Of a DNA stretch of 64,000 nucleotides, positions 1-11,007 are shown one piece after another. The stretch is from Spinacia oleracea (taxonomy: Eukaryota; Streptophyta; Magnoliopsida; Caryophyllales; Amaranthaceae): contig NC_079491.1 of the NCBI RefSeq assembly GCF_020520425.1, positions 8,295,143-8,359,142 on the forward strand, read 5' to 3'. How positions within the stretch are numbered: the stretch's first letter is position 1; every line of letters begins with the position of its first letter. The notes under the pieces are model-generated. The model had not been told where the DNA came from. It did no database searches and saw nothing but the letters and a program-made list of their open reading frames with translations. Both the position numbers and the translations under genes were made by a program.

Positions 1-547
1 TTACATACGACGGACTTTCTCTCTCATCACAATTTTCTTACGACAAAGATGGGAATCGGGATCAGATTGAGAAAGCTTGAAAAGGGCAGCTGAAATCAGG
101 AAAATTATGAGAAACCATGTTCTAAAATGGTGGATTGACATGATTTTTCAGGTCAATCCCGAGTTCCTGGGGATTTGGGAAGGGTTGTTCTTGTGGATTT
201 TGAGGAGGGGATGGGGGATTGAGGTTCGTGGGGAGTAACTTTGAGTCTCAAGTGATATGGACACAGACGCTGGTCTTGCCTACCAACAAATTCTTTTTTC
301 CGATCATATTATTCTTCACTTTGAGCCAGTCTCGGGTTCTATGGTTCGTCCGTATAGAATTGAGAAGTGTCTACAGGTAATGCAAGTTGTTGCGCACCTT
401 GTCTTAATCAAGCCAAGAACTTTTGGTTTCTCCCATGTTTTGTTTGAGTGCAAAGTTATCATCTTTGCATCTTCTTTTTTTTGTTTTGGTGTGTTCATCA
501 CCGTCGTGTCTTGGGTATAAATTGAAAAGATCTTACGTTTGTAGTCT
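1..547. other. No recognisable gene; probable LINE 5' flank
   Basis: I see no convincing coding signal here. Short open frames at 257-520 do not resemble a family I know. The stretch runs directly into the LINE relic, so it may be decayed LINE endonuclease sequence, but no endonuclease motif is visible. Confidence 0.3.
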
Positions 548-3260
548 ATGTGGTTGCCTATTCGGTTACGGTTGATCTTTCTGCGTGTTTATTCCTCACT
601 TCTAAGGATGAGCATGTGGCGCGTGTTGAGGCCACTTTCATGTACTGGAGGCAAAGGTCGAAGGTTAAATGGGAAGTATTGGGTGATTCGCCCTCAGAGC
701 TTTTTTTTTTCAACAGTTCAGGCTCGTAAGCGTCGTAATCGGATTTCTGGCCTGCGGAATGACTGTGCCCAATGGGTCCAGTCCCCTCCGGCTCTTCGTT
801 CTTTAATCTTTAATTTCTATGCTGATCTTTATCAGGTTAATGGTGCTTCCGCTTCTATCTTAGACTTTGATTGGGATCAGCTTCAGTTGTCCCCAACTTT
901 TGGACTCTCAGATTCAGGGCTTTATGCGTCTGTTTTCTTTAGATGATATTAGAGCCACCATGTTCAGCATCGCTGGCGGTAAATCTCCTGGGCCTGATGG
1001 CTTTTCGATGACTTTTTAAGTTTTATTGGGATAAAGTAGGTGCTCATGTTATCAAGGCGATTTGGTATTTCTTTGCCCATGGTTTCATGCTGAAAGAATC
1101 ATACTTTTTTTGGTTTTATTGTCTAAGGTTGATCATCCTGAGACAGTCTCCCAGTTGCGTTCCATTGGTCTCTGCAACGTCATCTACAAATGTATAGCCA
1201 AGTGTTTGACTCATCGCCTTCAACGAATTATGTCGTCTCTTATTTCTGACGCGCATAATGCCTGTGTTCCTAGGAGGCTTATGTCTGATGACTCCTTGTT
1301 GGCCCATGAGCTAATCACGTTTGTTAACAACTGTCGGAATAAGAAGAAGAAGTGTTACGTTGCAGTTAATCTGGATATGAATAAGGCTTATGATAGGGTT
1401 CGTTGGGACTTTTTGTTCAAAGTGCTTTCAGATTGTGGTTTCTCTCCTTTTTGGATTCACATCATTCGTCTGTGTGTTTCCACGGTTTCTTATCAAGTCT
1501 TAGTGAATGGTGAGCCTACTTCTTCTTTTTGTTTGTGTTATGAGCCTCGGCAAGGGGATCACCTTTCCCCAGCCCTATCTTTTTGTCTCGTGTATGGAAG
1601 TGTTCTCTGCTTCTTTATGTCTAGCAGAATGTCAACATCTTCTTCGTGGAATTTCTATCTGTAGAAATGTGCCTCATATTTCTCATCTCTTCTTTGCCGA
1701 TGATTCGTTGTTGTTTCTTGAGGTGTCGCCTGATGCCTGTCAGCAGGTCCCCTGGTGTTGGACCTGTTTAGCCGTCTCTCGGGAAAGATTGTCAAGTATT
1801 AGAAATTCTTTGTTAAGTTTAGTCCTAATACTCCAGAGGATTATCACAATGTCCTTTCTTCTTGTTTGAGGTTGGGTCACCGACCTCATTTAGGGAAGTA
1901 TTTGAGTGTTCCGGGTGGATTTTCGAAAGGTCCTAATGCTCCGTTTTATAGCGACCTGGTGGACAGGGTTACCCGCCGAATTGCTAACTTTGCTTCTCTT
2001 AGGCTCTATGCGGATGCTAAGTTGGTTCTCATCAACTCTTGTGGCTTCCATCTCGCATATTCTGTCGGTGTTTAAGATCTCTCGGTCTATTTGTGATATA
2101 ATTGACTAGTTATGCCTTCGATTTTGGTGGCGCTCTTCGACTTCTTCTTCTGGTATGGCTTTCCAAAAGGAATGGGTGGCCTTGGAATTAGGAAAGCCAA
2201 TTGTTTTAATCAGACGCTTTTAGCCAGGCAAGCTTGGAGGATTGTTCATCATCCGCAGCTTATTTTGTCTCGCCTTTACCAGGCCAAATAACTTGCGTTG
2301 TTGTCCTTCGGGCCTCGTCCTCGTCCTCCTCTTCTTTCGTCTTGGGGGTTGTCGGGGAATTATGTATGGCGTTCAGGTTCTATATTAGGGGTTGGCGTGG
2401 AATGTGAGTTCACGTTCTCAGGTCCGGATCGCCCATGACTCATGGGTTCTAGATGTTTCAGTTTCGTTTAAAGATTATGTGCTTGGGTCGGCAGTGCCGA
2501 CGCATGTTTCCTCTTTAATTAATTTGCGTTCATACGTGTGGGATATAACTATTATTCTACAGTTATTTGATTGTTACAGCCAATTCTATTTTGGCTATGG
2601 AAAGACCTTTTGTTCCTATGGATGATTTTGTATACTGGAAGTTCACTCCTGCGGGTACTTTCTCTGTAAAGTATGCTTATGTTGTCCTTGTTGATAAGGG
2701 TATGTATTTCGCTTCTGTTATTTGGGGTCTTAGCATTCTTCCTAGGTTTAAGATTTTCCTTTGGAAGTTGCTTCATAATGCCTTACCCGTCACTGCTCTT
2801 CTTAATGATCGGGGTATTCCTTTGGATCCTCTTTAATTTGTAGCTTTTGTCACTATTCTCCAGAGTCAGTTGTTCACTTATTTCGTGACTGTCCTCTTAT
2901 TAATGATTGTTTGACTTGGTCCTCGTGATGTTCCCTTTGGTTGCAGTCATGTCCTGTCCCTTTCTCTCCTTTGTGTGCCGGTATTATTTCTAAGCTTTCT
3001 GCTGCTCATGTGTTGCATGGTTTGTTGGAATCCTTCTTGGTTGCTCTTTGGTCGTGTTGGGTTGTCAGGAATGATATATGTTTTCGGGGGGGGGGGGGTT
3101 CCTTTTCTGTTATTTCCTTGTCTGTTGTGTTTGATTCAATGGCTTGTTCTCTTGATGGATGTGGGCGGTGTTGGTTCATCTCTTAGTCCTCATTATGCTG
3201 CTTCAGCTCCAATTATTTCCCATCCGTTGGTTTTCTCCAGCTGTCTTCTAGGTTCTTGAT
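548..3260 (+). pseudogene. Decayed LINE (non-LTR retrotransposon) reverse transcriptase ORF
   Basis: Pieces of a plant LINE ORF2 appear in order but in shifting frames. Around 640-720 is the pre-RT motif WRQRSKVKWEVLGDSPSEFF. Near 970-1010 is GGKSPGPDGFS. RT core blocks follow at 1140-1550, including LDMNKAYDRVRWDFL, where the first catalytic Asp lies. FFADDSLLF, the catalytic box equivalent to YxDD, is at about 1690. Around 2610-2830 is a zf-RVT-like stretch with WKFTPAGTFSVKYAY and PRFKIFLWKLLHNALP. Frameshifts occur near 960-1020, 1540-1570 and 1850, with stops in between, so the ORF is dead. No poly(A) tail or target duplication could be placed; the 3' limit is where similarity fades. Encoded activity in living relatives is target-primed reverse transcription. 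Confidence 0.85.
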
Positions 3261-3463
3261 AGGCTAAAGTCGTATCACCTGATCAAAGATAAATCTAAAT
3301 CCACTAACTGAATAACAAGGGAAGTCAGGATCGAATCCACAGGGAAACAATGTTCTTCCTATTACTAATTAACAATTCTAGACTATCGATAACAGATAAA
3401 AAGGGTTGATTTTTAGTCTTATAACTACGGCGATAATTAAACAAGATAATTGACATGTCTAAT
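3261..3463. other. Uncharacterised repeat-like flank of the copia insertion
   Basis: There is no coding signal. The phrase GGATCGAATCCACAGGGAA near 3331 resembles sequence just inside some plant LTR elements, read backwards, so this may be a fragment of an older element cut by the copia insertion. This is a guess from familiarity, not a demonstrated match. Confidence 0.25.
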
Positions 3464-3772
3464 TGTTAGAATAATGCCTTGAATCGGTTTTTGCCCCTTA
3501 TTGCAACGCCCAAGCAACGGGGTACACGTTGTTCTGGGCTACAATTATCTGTTTTGGGCCTATTTTCTGGGTTTTTCTGCATCTGTCTAGAGAGTACTAT
3601 ATATAAACTATTTAGGTCATAACATAGCTGTATTCCGTAATTTGTAACTCCTCGAGATCAATAAAAAAATTCTCTCCTCTGCCTGTGGACGTAGCTAACA
3701 CATTAGTGAACCACGTTAAATCTTTGTGTTCTTGTTTACATTATTCAATCTTTCTTTGCGTATGTTACAACA
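3464..3772 (+). repeat. Copia 5' LTR
   Basis: It begins TGTTAGAATAATGCC and ends TTACAACA, and is matched by 7673-7984. It contains the element's promoter region (TATATATAAAC near 3598-3608) and AATAAA-like signals near 3660. Confidence 0.9.
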
Positions 3773-3775
3773 AAT

Positions 3776-3787
3776 TGGTATCAGAGC
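3776..3787 (+). other. Primer binding site (tRNA-iMet)
   Basis: TGGTATCAGAGC lies 3 bases after the 5' LTR. It is the standard plant initiator-methionine tRNA primer site for minus-strand DNA synthesis in Ty1/copia elements. Confidence 0.92.
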
Positions 3788-3840
3788 CGGATATGTTTTT
3801 TAGGGTTTGAAATTCGTTTAGAAAGATTTCTGGTATTAAC

Positions 3841-5255
3841 GTGAAGATAGGCAAATTTACTGGAAGGAATAGTTTCAGTTTATGGAAGATGAAGATGCGG
3901 GCTTTGTTGAAACAACAAGGGCTATGGGCGCCACTTGCTAGGAAGTCGGCATATCAATCACCGATGAGATGGTCGTTCTGGAGGAGAAGGCACACTCGAC
4001 GATTATGTTGTGTCTTGCTGACGATATCATCACCGAGATCGCGGAGGAGGAAACCGCGCAAGGTCCGTGGGTTAAGCTCGAGGGTCTGTATATGACAAAG
4101 TCCTTAACCAATAAGTTGCTTCTGAAGCAACGTATGTTTAGTCTGCGAATGCAGGAAGGTATGCCTCTCCGAGATCACCTAGATCAGTTAAACACAATTT
4201 TATTAGAATTATGTATTATTGATGTTAAAATAGATGATGAGGATGTTGCTTTAATTCTGTTGGTTTCTTTTCCATTATCGTATGAGAATTTTGTGCAATC
4301 GTTCATTGTTGGTAAAGATACTATTTCCTTAGAGGAGGATAGACCGTCCCTCCATACTAGAGAACTGCGCCATAGGGTGATTGGTACAGGTGCGAATAAT
4401 CAGGTTGGTGGGTTAGTAGCCAGTGGGAGTTATGGACATGGGAATTCGGGGAATAAAAAATTCAAGAAACAAGTTTCTAAAGGTCTAAAACCTAATGGTG
4501 TCTGTAATTACTGTAAAGAGAAGGGACATTGGAAATCTGACTGTCCCAAGAAAAAGAGGCAACAGGAAAAATCGTCAGGTACTGCTGCTGTAGCTGATAC
4601 CAATTCTGAAGAGGATATTGCTCTAGTTTCTTATGAGCACATGCATCACAGTGATGTGTGGATCCTAGATTCTGGAGTATCTTACCATATATGTCCGCGC
4701 AGGGAGTGGTTTACAACCTACGAGCAAGTAGACGGTGGCAATATTTCTATGGCTAATAGTTTTGTTTGTAAGGCGGTTGGAGTAGGCTCGATTAAAATCC
4801 GAACACATGATGGTAAATTCTGCACATCGAATGATGTTAGGCATGTTCCACTTATGACAAAGAATATGATATCTTTGAGTATGCTAGACAACAAGGGTTT
4901 CCGTTTTCAAGGTGAAGGTGGAGTTTTACATGTCTGCAAGGGTTCGAATGTGGTTTTGAAAGGTGTAAAACGTGGTACTTTGTATTTTCTTCAAGGTTCT
5001 ACGTTATCAGGTTCTGTTGTTGTTGCATCCTCGGAGATTGATAAGGAAAACATAACCCCATTATGGCATATGCTTGGTCACATGAGTACAAGGGGGATGC
5101 AAATTCAGTCAAAAGCGGGTCTTCTTTGTGGTCACAAGGTCACAGATCTTGAGTTCTGTGAACATGGTATATTTGGGAAGCTACATCACAACAAGTTTCC
5201 TAAAGGAATACACAAAACAAAAGGCACACTTGATTACATCCATTCTGATTGTTGA
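3841..5255 (+). pseudogene. Copia gag-protease region, frameshifted
   Basis: The first part (3841 to about 3960) reads KIGKFTGRNSFSLWKMKMRA, the start of the copia Gag. It lacks an ATG: the codon at 3841 is GTG. A frameshift near 3960 moves to the frame of 3969-5255. That frame holds the UBN2-type Gag core, a CCHC zinc knuckle (CNYCKEKGHWKSDC, near 4501-4545), the aspartic protease motif WILDSGVSYH (near 4660; most relatives have Ala or Cys where Val stands) and a GAG-pre-integrase block ending HSDC. A TGA at 5253-5255 sits where relatives carry Trp (TGG) before GPSK. Gag normally forms the particle and the protease processes the polyprotein. Confidence 0.85.
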
Positions 5256-5796
5256 GGTCCTTCCAAGGTGGAGTCCTTAGGGGGTCACATATATTTTGTG
5301 TCAATGATTGCTGATTTTTCAAGGATGACTTGGGTTTTCATGATGAAGCATAAAAGTGAAGCCTTTAAGCATTTCAGGCAGTGGAAGGCATTAGTGGAGA
5401 ATCAAATAGGGAAGACGATCAAAAGGCTGTGAACTGATAATGGTTTGGAATTTCGCGGGTTTGAGTTCGATGAGTTTTGAAAGAATGAAGGGATTGCTAG
5501 GCATCATACTGTCACGGATACACCACGGCAGAATGGTGAGGCAGAACGTATGAATCAGACATTTTTAGAGAGAGCTAGGTGCATGCTCTCTAATGCTGGA
5601 CTAACTAGACGTATCTGGGCAGAAGCGTTTAGCACAACATGTTATCTGATAAATCGTGGACCTCACACGGGTATACATCTCAAAACTCCTATTGAGGTGT
5701 GGTCTAGTAAGCCTGCTGATTACTCTTGTTTAAGAACTTTTGGTTGTACTGTTTATTATCATGTAAATGAGGGTAAATTAGAACCACAAGCTAAAA
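5256..5796 (+). pseudogene. Copia integrase core, with stop codons
   Basis: Continuing in the same frame, the rve integrase core reads GPSKVESLGGHIYFVSMIAD, then TDNGLEFRGFEFDEF, then TPRQNGEAERMNQTFLERAR, with Asp, Asp and Glu where the DDE triad is expected. Two more TGA stops, near 5428 and 5478, interrupt it. They fit a CGA-to-TGA change before TDNG and a TGC- or TGG-to-TGA change. The downstream reading continues to HVNEGKLEP, then jumps directly into the linker normally found much later, so a segment after the integrase has been deleted near 5790. Confidence 0.82.
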
Positions 5797-7559
5797 ATGA
5801 ACCACAACATGAAGTTCAACAACCACTGCCAGAATCAGAACCATCAGGTTCCTCATTACCAGTAGCAAATCAGCACAGTTTGGCTCTTGATCAATCAAAG
5901 AGAGCTACTTATGGGATGTCTCCCAAGAGATATCGTTTTGAAGATATGGTGGCTTATGCACTACAGGTTGCTGAAGAGGTGGATCCTGACTCTAATGAGC
6001 CATACACCTACAAAGAAGCAGTTACATGTACTGAATCTACCCAATGGCTTGCTGCAATGGGAGATGAGAAGGAGTCACTTCATAAGGATCAGACTTGGGA
6101 ATTAACTAAGAGACCTCGAGACAGAAAATTTGTCACTTATAAATGGGTCTACAAGAAGAAGGAAGGAGAAACATCTGTTGAGGGTATCAAGTATAAAGCT
6201 CGAGTAGTAGCTAGAGGGTTCACTTAGAGAGAGGGACTAGACTACAATGAGATTTTTTTCACCAGTGGTCAGACACACTTCCATCAGCGTGGTACTAGCA
6301 ATAGTTGCACATCAGGATCTGAAGCTTGAACAACTAGATGTGAAGACAACTTTTTTGCATGGAGAGCTGGAAGAGGAGATATACATGACTCGGCCAGATG
6401 GTTTTCGGGTTCCTGGTAAGAAAGATTATGTTTGGAAGTTGAAGAAGTCTTTGTATGGACTAAAGAAGTCTCTGAGGTAGTGGTATAAGAGATTTGACAG
6501 CTATATGATAGAGATTGGCTACACCAAGAGTCCGTATGACTGTTGTGTTTACTATAACAAGGCAGAAAATGGTCCATTGATTTATCCGGTCCTGTATGTA
6601 GATGATATGTTGTTAGTTGCAGAGAACAAGTCTGATATTCAGAAGTTGAAGGATCTCCTTAGTGCTGAGTTTGAGATGAAAGATTTGGAGCGGCTTGAAA
6701 AATTCTGGGGATGGATATTTATAGGGACAAAAGCAAAAAGAAGCTTTTCTTATCACAGAAGGGGTACATTCAGAAGAGTTTGTCAAGATTTGGCATGTGT
6801 ACAACAAAGCCCACAGATACTCCTAGTGCTGCAAATGCACATCTGTCTGTTGTTTTTGCACCTATGTCTGCCGATCGAGGAGAAGGAGTACATGTCTCGA
6901 GTTCCCTATGCTAGTGCAGTAGGAAGCTTGATGTATGCAATGGTCTGCACTAGACCTGATCTTGCACAGTCTGTTAGTGTTGTTAGTAGGTTTATGGGTG
7001 AACTTGGCAAGGAGTATTAGCAAGCTGTGAAGAGGATTTTTCGGTACCTAAAAGGTACATCTTATGTTGGTCTCATTTATGGAGGTGATTCAAAGTGTTT
7101 GGTAATAAGGTTTTCAGACTCTGATTGTGCTGGAGATGTTGACAATAGAAGATCTATGACAGGTTATGCTTTCACTCTTGGTGGTTTAGTTGTCAGTTGG
7201 AAAGTTACTTTGCAACCTACAATTACATTGTCTACTACAGAAACAGAGTACATGGCATTGATAGAAGCAGCAAAAGAGGGAATATGGTTGAAAGGGTTGG
7301 TCAGTGATTTGGGTCTACATCATGATCGGGCTATAGTGTACTGCGACAGTCCCAGTGCAATATGTTTAGATAAGGATCAAGTCCATCATGAGAGGACTAT
7401 AAGCACATCGATGTAAGGTATCATTTTCTAAGAAGTGAGAAGAGAATTAAGGTGAACAAAGTGGGTACTGCTGATAACCCAGCTGATATGTTCACCAAGC
7501 CGGTTCCACGTAGCAAGTTTCAACATTGTTTGTACTTGCTAAATGTTAGGAGTTGTTGA
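5797..7559 (+). pseudogene. Copia reverse transcriptase and RNase H, broken
   Basis: After the deletion junction the RT_2 domain begins (WLAAMGDEKESLHKDQTWEL, KWVYKKKEG). It continues through LDVKTTFLHGELEEEIYM and the catalytic LYVDDMLLVA near 6595, then RNase H (FSDSDCAGDVDNRRSMTGYA; LSTTETEYMAL) and the C-terminal NPADMFTKPV. Breaks include TAG near 6226 (ARGFT*REG), a frameshift at about 6230-6260, TAG at 6478-6480 (KSLR*WYKRF), a frameshift at about 6700-6890 and TAG at 7018-7020 (KEY*QAV). Natural end is TGA at 7557-7559. Confidence 0.88.
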
Positions 7560-7672
7560 TTGCCCTTTTGAGGGCAAAATCTGAGGCAAAGGAGTTTCTG
7601 GTACGTCTGGCATTATAATGGTGCATCTGGTACATATGTTTTTGTGAGAGGATTCAAGTCAAGGTGAAAATT

Positions 7673-7984
7673 TGTTAGAATAATGCCTTGAATCGGTTTT
7701 TTCCCTATACTACAACGCCCAAGCAACGGGGTACACGTTGTCCAGGGCTACTGTTATCTATTTTGACCCTATTTTCTGAGCTTTTCCGCATCTGTCTAAA
7801 GAGTACTATATATAAACTCTTCAGATCATAACCTAGTCGTATTCCGTAATATGTAACTCCTCAAGATCAATAAAACTTTTTTCTCCTCTGCATGTAGACA
7901 TAGCTAACACATTGTTAGTGAACCACATTAAATCTTTGTGTTGCTATTTACGTTATTCAATGTTTCTTTGCGTCTGTTACAACA
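7673..7984 (+). repeat. Copia 3' LTR
   Basis: It is the partner of the 5' LTR with the same ends. Scattered substitutions relative to 3464-3772 (for example GGTTTTTGCCCC versus GGTTTTTTCCC near the start) show an old insertion. Confidence 0.9.
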
Positions 7985-8407
7985 CAAATTGATTACTAAC
8001 AAGTTACAAGAATACTCTCTCCCACCATCCTAAACACCGGATACCCACCTTCTTACACCTCACCAGCAATATTGCCATCAACCAGATTCGCCACACACCG
8101 ATTGTTTTGATTGTAGTTGGTTGTAGGAGTAATGACAGACAATTGGGGTTGTGAAGAACGGGACTAGTCACCTGTTTCACTAAACCTTCCACAAGCTATG
8201 GTTCGAAAAAGGTGAATTGGTATACTTTTGGGCAAAATTAACAGCAAAATTAATTCCTATAGCCATTTTTGTACCTTAGCCTAAGGTAACAGAGGGCCTA
8301 ATAACCACATATTGGTTCTTTCAGGCTTTGTTCGACATGTTTGCCTAATTGTCTTTTTTAGCACTTGATTAGTAAATAATTATTTTAATCAATTTTCATA
8401 TTCCAAA
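7985..8407. other. Intergenic, no gene recognised
   Basis: This is AT-rich with one meaningless 62-codon minus-strand frame. It may be the other half of the sequence interrupted by the copia element. Confidence 0.3.
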
Positions 8408-8506
8408 GGCTTGGATACAAGAGAAGAGATGGCTGCTTATGTGAAGAGCATTGATTCAAAACACTTGCTTGAGATTATAAAGATAAATAACGGTTTCTTC
8501 TTCTAA
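8408..8506 (+). pseudogene. Fragment of GH5 mannan endo-1,4-beta-mannosidase
   Basis: A 33-codon frame reads GLDTREEMAAYVKSIDSKHL and then LEI before diverging and stopping at TAA. EEMAAYVKSIDSKHLLEI is, to my knowledge, a hallmark stretch of plant endo-beta-mannanases (glycoside hydrolase family 5, cell-wall mannan hydrolysis), where it is followed by a conserved GLEGFYG block. Here the sequence diverges right after LEI, and no other mannanase exons are seen nearby, so this is an isolated exon piece. It may have been captured or left behind by rearrangement. Confidence 0.5.
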
Positions 8507-9140
8507 GTATTACAATTAATGACCATGAAAGCCATACACAAGGCTCATGTTACTATATTGAGTATAAACATCACTTGTAGATAAATCCAGAATATATAAG
8601 AGACAGTATCCCGCAAAAAGCACTTTTTGTCAGCATCAATATTTAAGAAACAGTATCCTGCAAAAGACACTTTTAAACAATTACAGAATGCACAGACCAT
8701 CTTAAAAGTTATGGCTGATTCACTACTATATATAATATATTAAAAGCTCTGGAAGAATCTTCCTGTGTGCAAAGCTCTATTCATTACTTACACCAATAAA
8801 AAGAGGATATTAAAATGAGATGAGCTTAAGAAAAGAGGTGCACAAGATCTTACAAGATTATTATCAGCTGGTGAAGCTCAGTTTAGAGAGAACTGCAGCT
8901 GCTTGATCACCACCAAGCAAAAAATAAGAATAAACGACCGAACCCTCTTTATTTATTTGCAAGAGCTGCTTATGCAAAATTTTGCTAAGATGACAATACT
9001 TTCTGAATGTACTCTGATAACTTAACTGACTCGTCCAAGAGCCAGCTACAGAAGTTCCTTAAATAACTCAAAGTTGAGCATAACATGATTGCGAATCATG
9101 GGGAGATAATCAATGTCTGTGAATAAAGCTTCTGTTGGCT
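8507..9140. other. Intergenic or 3' flank of the nucleoredoxin-like gene
   Basis: I see no coding signal. A short partial repeat, ACAGTATCC(C/T)GCAAAA, occurs near 8604 and 8650. The stretch nearest 9140 would be the 3' untranslated part of the minus-strand gene next to it. Confidence 0.35.
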
Positions 9141-10206
9141 TCATAATTTCATCTTCTTATCCACTTTTCTTAGAGATTGGTTGTGACTTTTCTTAGAGAT
9201 TGGCTCACTGGTTCCACCTTCTCGGGAAAACATCATCTTCCTGAACACAAAATCAGAAGATGGCGACAAAAGACGCTTCAGAGATGAGGGACTCTTGACT
9301 ATCCACGAACACACAGGAAGAGGAGGCGGTGATGAACAATTCCTAGATATAAAAGGAAAAGGCGTGGGATCCAATCCAATCACATTCAAGGGAACAAGAT
9401 CAATCTCATTCATATGGTCGCAAAGCACTGTATGCAGCAAGGCATTACCATCAGGGCCTAAGAGAAGAATGTGAGGACCTAATATCCCCCCAAGAGAGTT
9501 GCATATGCGATGACGACGAGAGCGAGCATGAAAGGGAACTGCAAGGCAAGGAGGAGGAAAGGCAGAGAGGAATTGACGGAAGGCATCCTTTTCCTTAGCA
9601 CGGGGATGAGTCCAACCATGTCTCATCTTTGTCACAACTACCATCTCAAAGTTACCTTTCAATTTAGATCCAGTACATCTCAGAACAAGCATATACTGCT
9701 TTCCAGATAGCGGAACCCCAGATAACAGGCCAAGATGTATTTACCCTTGAGATTCTTAGCTTTGATCTTACCACCACCCTTTGTGCGGACAAGGTAATCA
9801 CCTTGACAAGGGAACAACAGGGATTTCAGATCAACAGCTTCGCCAGGCTTGACTTTGTTATCTTTCATCCTTTTAAATTTAGGCCTACGAGATTCATTCA
9901 TTATCGACTCTCTCCATTTAGCTGCAACCTCATAATGGTAATTATGTTTAGGATCCATTGGAACATCTACATATGGAAGTGGAGCATCCAACTTGCATGG
10001 TACGTTCATCCAATTGCATTTCCAAATATCGTTCATAATACCAAGGTTCTATAGGATTATTAGGGAACATGTACTTCTTTAATTCCTCCTCATTCATGCC
10101 CTTCACCACCTCCAACTCTCGCGGAACCTTCAAAACCTTCTTCTTTTTCTGAGGATCGGAACCACATCCATATCCATTCATTATGGGATTAATCAAGTAG
10201 ACCAAC
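9141..10206 (-). pseudogene. Nucleoredoxin-like (thioredoxin-fold) gene, frameshifted
   Basis: Three overlapping minus-strand frames read as one protein. A splice-acceptor-like TTTTGTAG at 10207-10214 opens an exon reading KVPRELEVVKGMNEEELKKY and NNPIEPWYYERYLEMQLDE (not a family I recognise). A frameshift near 9960-10000 leads to KLDAPLPYVDVPMDPKHNYH and then VDLKSLLF and GDYLVRTKGGGKIKAKNLKG, which matches the start of nucleoredoxin modules. A second frameshift near 9700-9745 leads to NFEMVVV, a long LAVPF block and HILLLGPDGNAL, the C-terminal half of the same module. The catalytic WCxPC of active nucleoredoxins is not visible where it should follow NLKGKY. Two frame changes imply a pseudogene, or base-call errors if expressed. 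The upstream exon lies beyond 10206 and was not found. Confidence 0.55.
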
Positions 10207-10970
10207 CTACAAAAGCACAAGATGAGGAAAATTAGAGGACTTTTGTGATTTATTCCAAAAATGCTTTCATGTTTACGCAATCCTGACACTTTGATATTTT
10301 ACCAATAAATTAGAAAACAGAAACTAAACATTTTGGGAATGGATTAACTAAGCAAATAACAACTTTCAAAGAGTAGAAACAGTGAAATAATATTTTTGAT
10401 TGCTTATCAAAAAAAACAAATTATACAGATTATGAAATTCTTGAGCACAGCAAATTCTTCTAATTGAACACGTCAAGATGATTACTAATCAACAAATTCG
10501 ACTAATCAACGAAATATTAGCAACTCCGATTAGGTAGCATTCGATGATTGAATTCACAACAACAAATAATTAACAGAGCTCATACACATATAAAACAAAA
10601 ATTAAACAATATATCAAATTCCATTATTTAATGGGATCAGTCAAATAAACCAAGGATCAGTCAAATAAACCAAAGATGAGGAAAAATTAGATTTGATCCA
10701 AAAAAAAAGCTCTAAAGTTTTCATGTTCACACAATCCTGAAATTTTATTATTTTAGCAATGAATTAGAACCAGAAACTAAACAATTTGGGAATGGATTAA
10801 GCAAGCAAATAACAACTTTTAAAGACTAAAGACGGTAAAATATTATCAAAAACAAAATAATACAAATTAACAAATTCTTAAACACAGCAAATTCTACGAA
10901 TTCAACAAGTCAATAAGATTACTAATCAACTAATAATAGAACAGATTCGACTAATTAACGAAATTGAAAA
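10175..10970. repeat. Local tandem duplication, about 450 bp offset
   Basis: The interval 10175-10515 is repeated with divergence at about 10620-10970. Shared stretches include AAGATGAGGAAAA, GGGAATGGATTAA, CAAGCAAATAACAACTTT and ATTCGACTAAT. The duplication covers the 5' edge of the nucleoredoxin-like exon and its upstream intron. A further 20-bp piece (GGATCAGTCAAATAAACCAA) is doubled near 10635-10665. No gene is seen. Confidence 0.65.
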
Positions 10971-11007
10971 CAAATTATTGAAAGACTTGCAATTTAGATA
11001 AAATCTA

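Larger units (their letters stand above)
3464..7984 (+). mobile_element. Ty1/copia LTR retrotransposon, full length but decayed
   Basis: Two similar LTRs (about 310 bp, TGTTAGAA...TTACAACA) bound a gag-protease-integrase-RT-RNase H interior, the Ty1/copia order. The initiator-Met primer site follows the left LTR. A purine-rich tract (AAGGTGAAAAT) precedes the right LTR. The flanking 5-mers are CTAAT (3459-3463) and CAAAT (7985-7989), a 4/5 match consistent with an aged target duplication. LTRs differ at many positions and the polyprotein has several stops, frameshifts and at least one internal deletion, so the copy is old and not autonomous. Confidence 0.93.
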
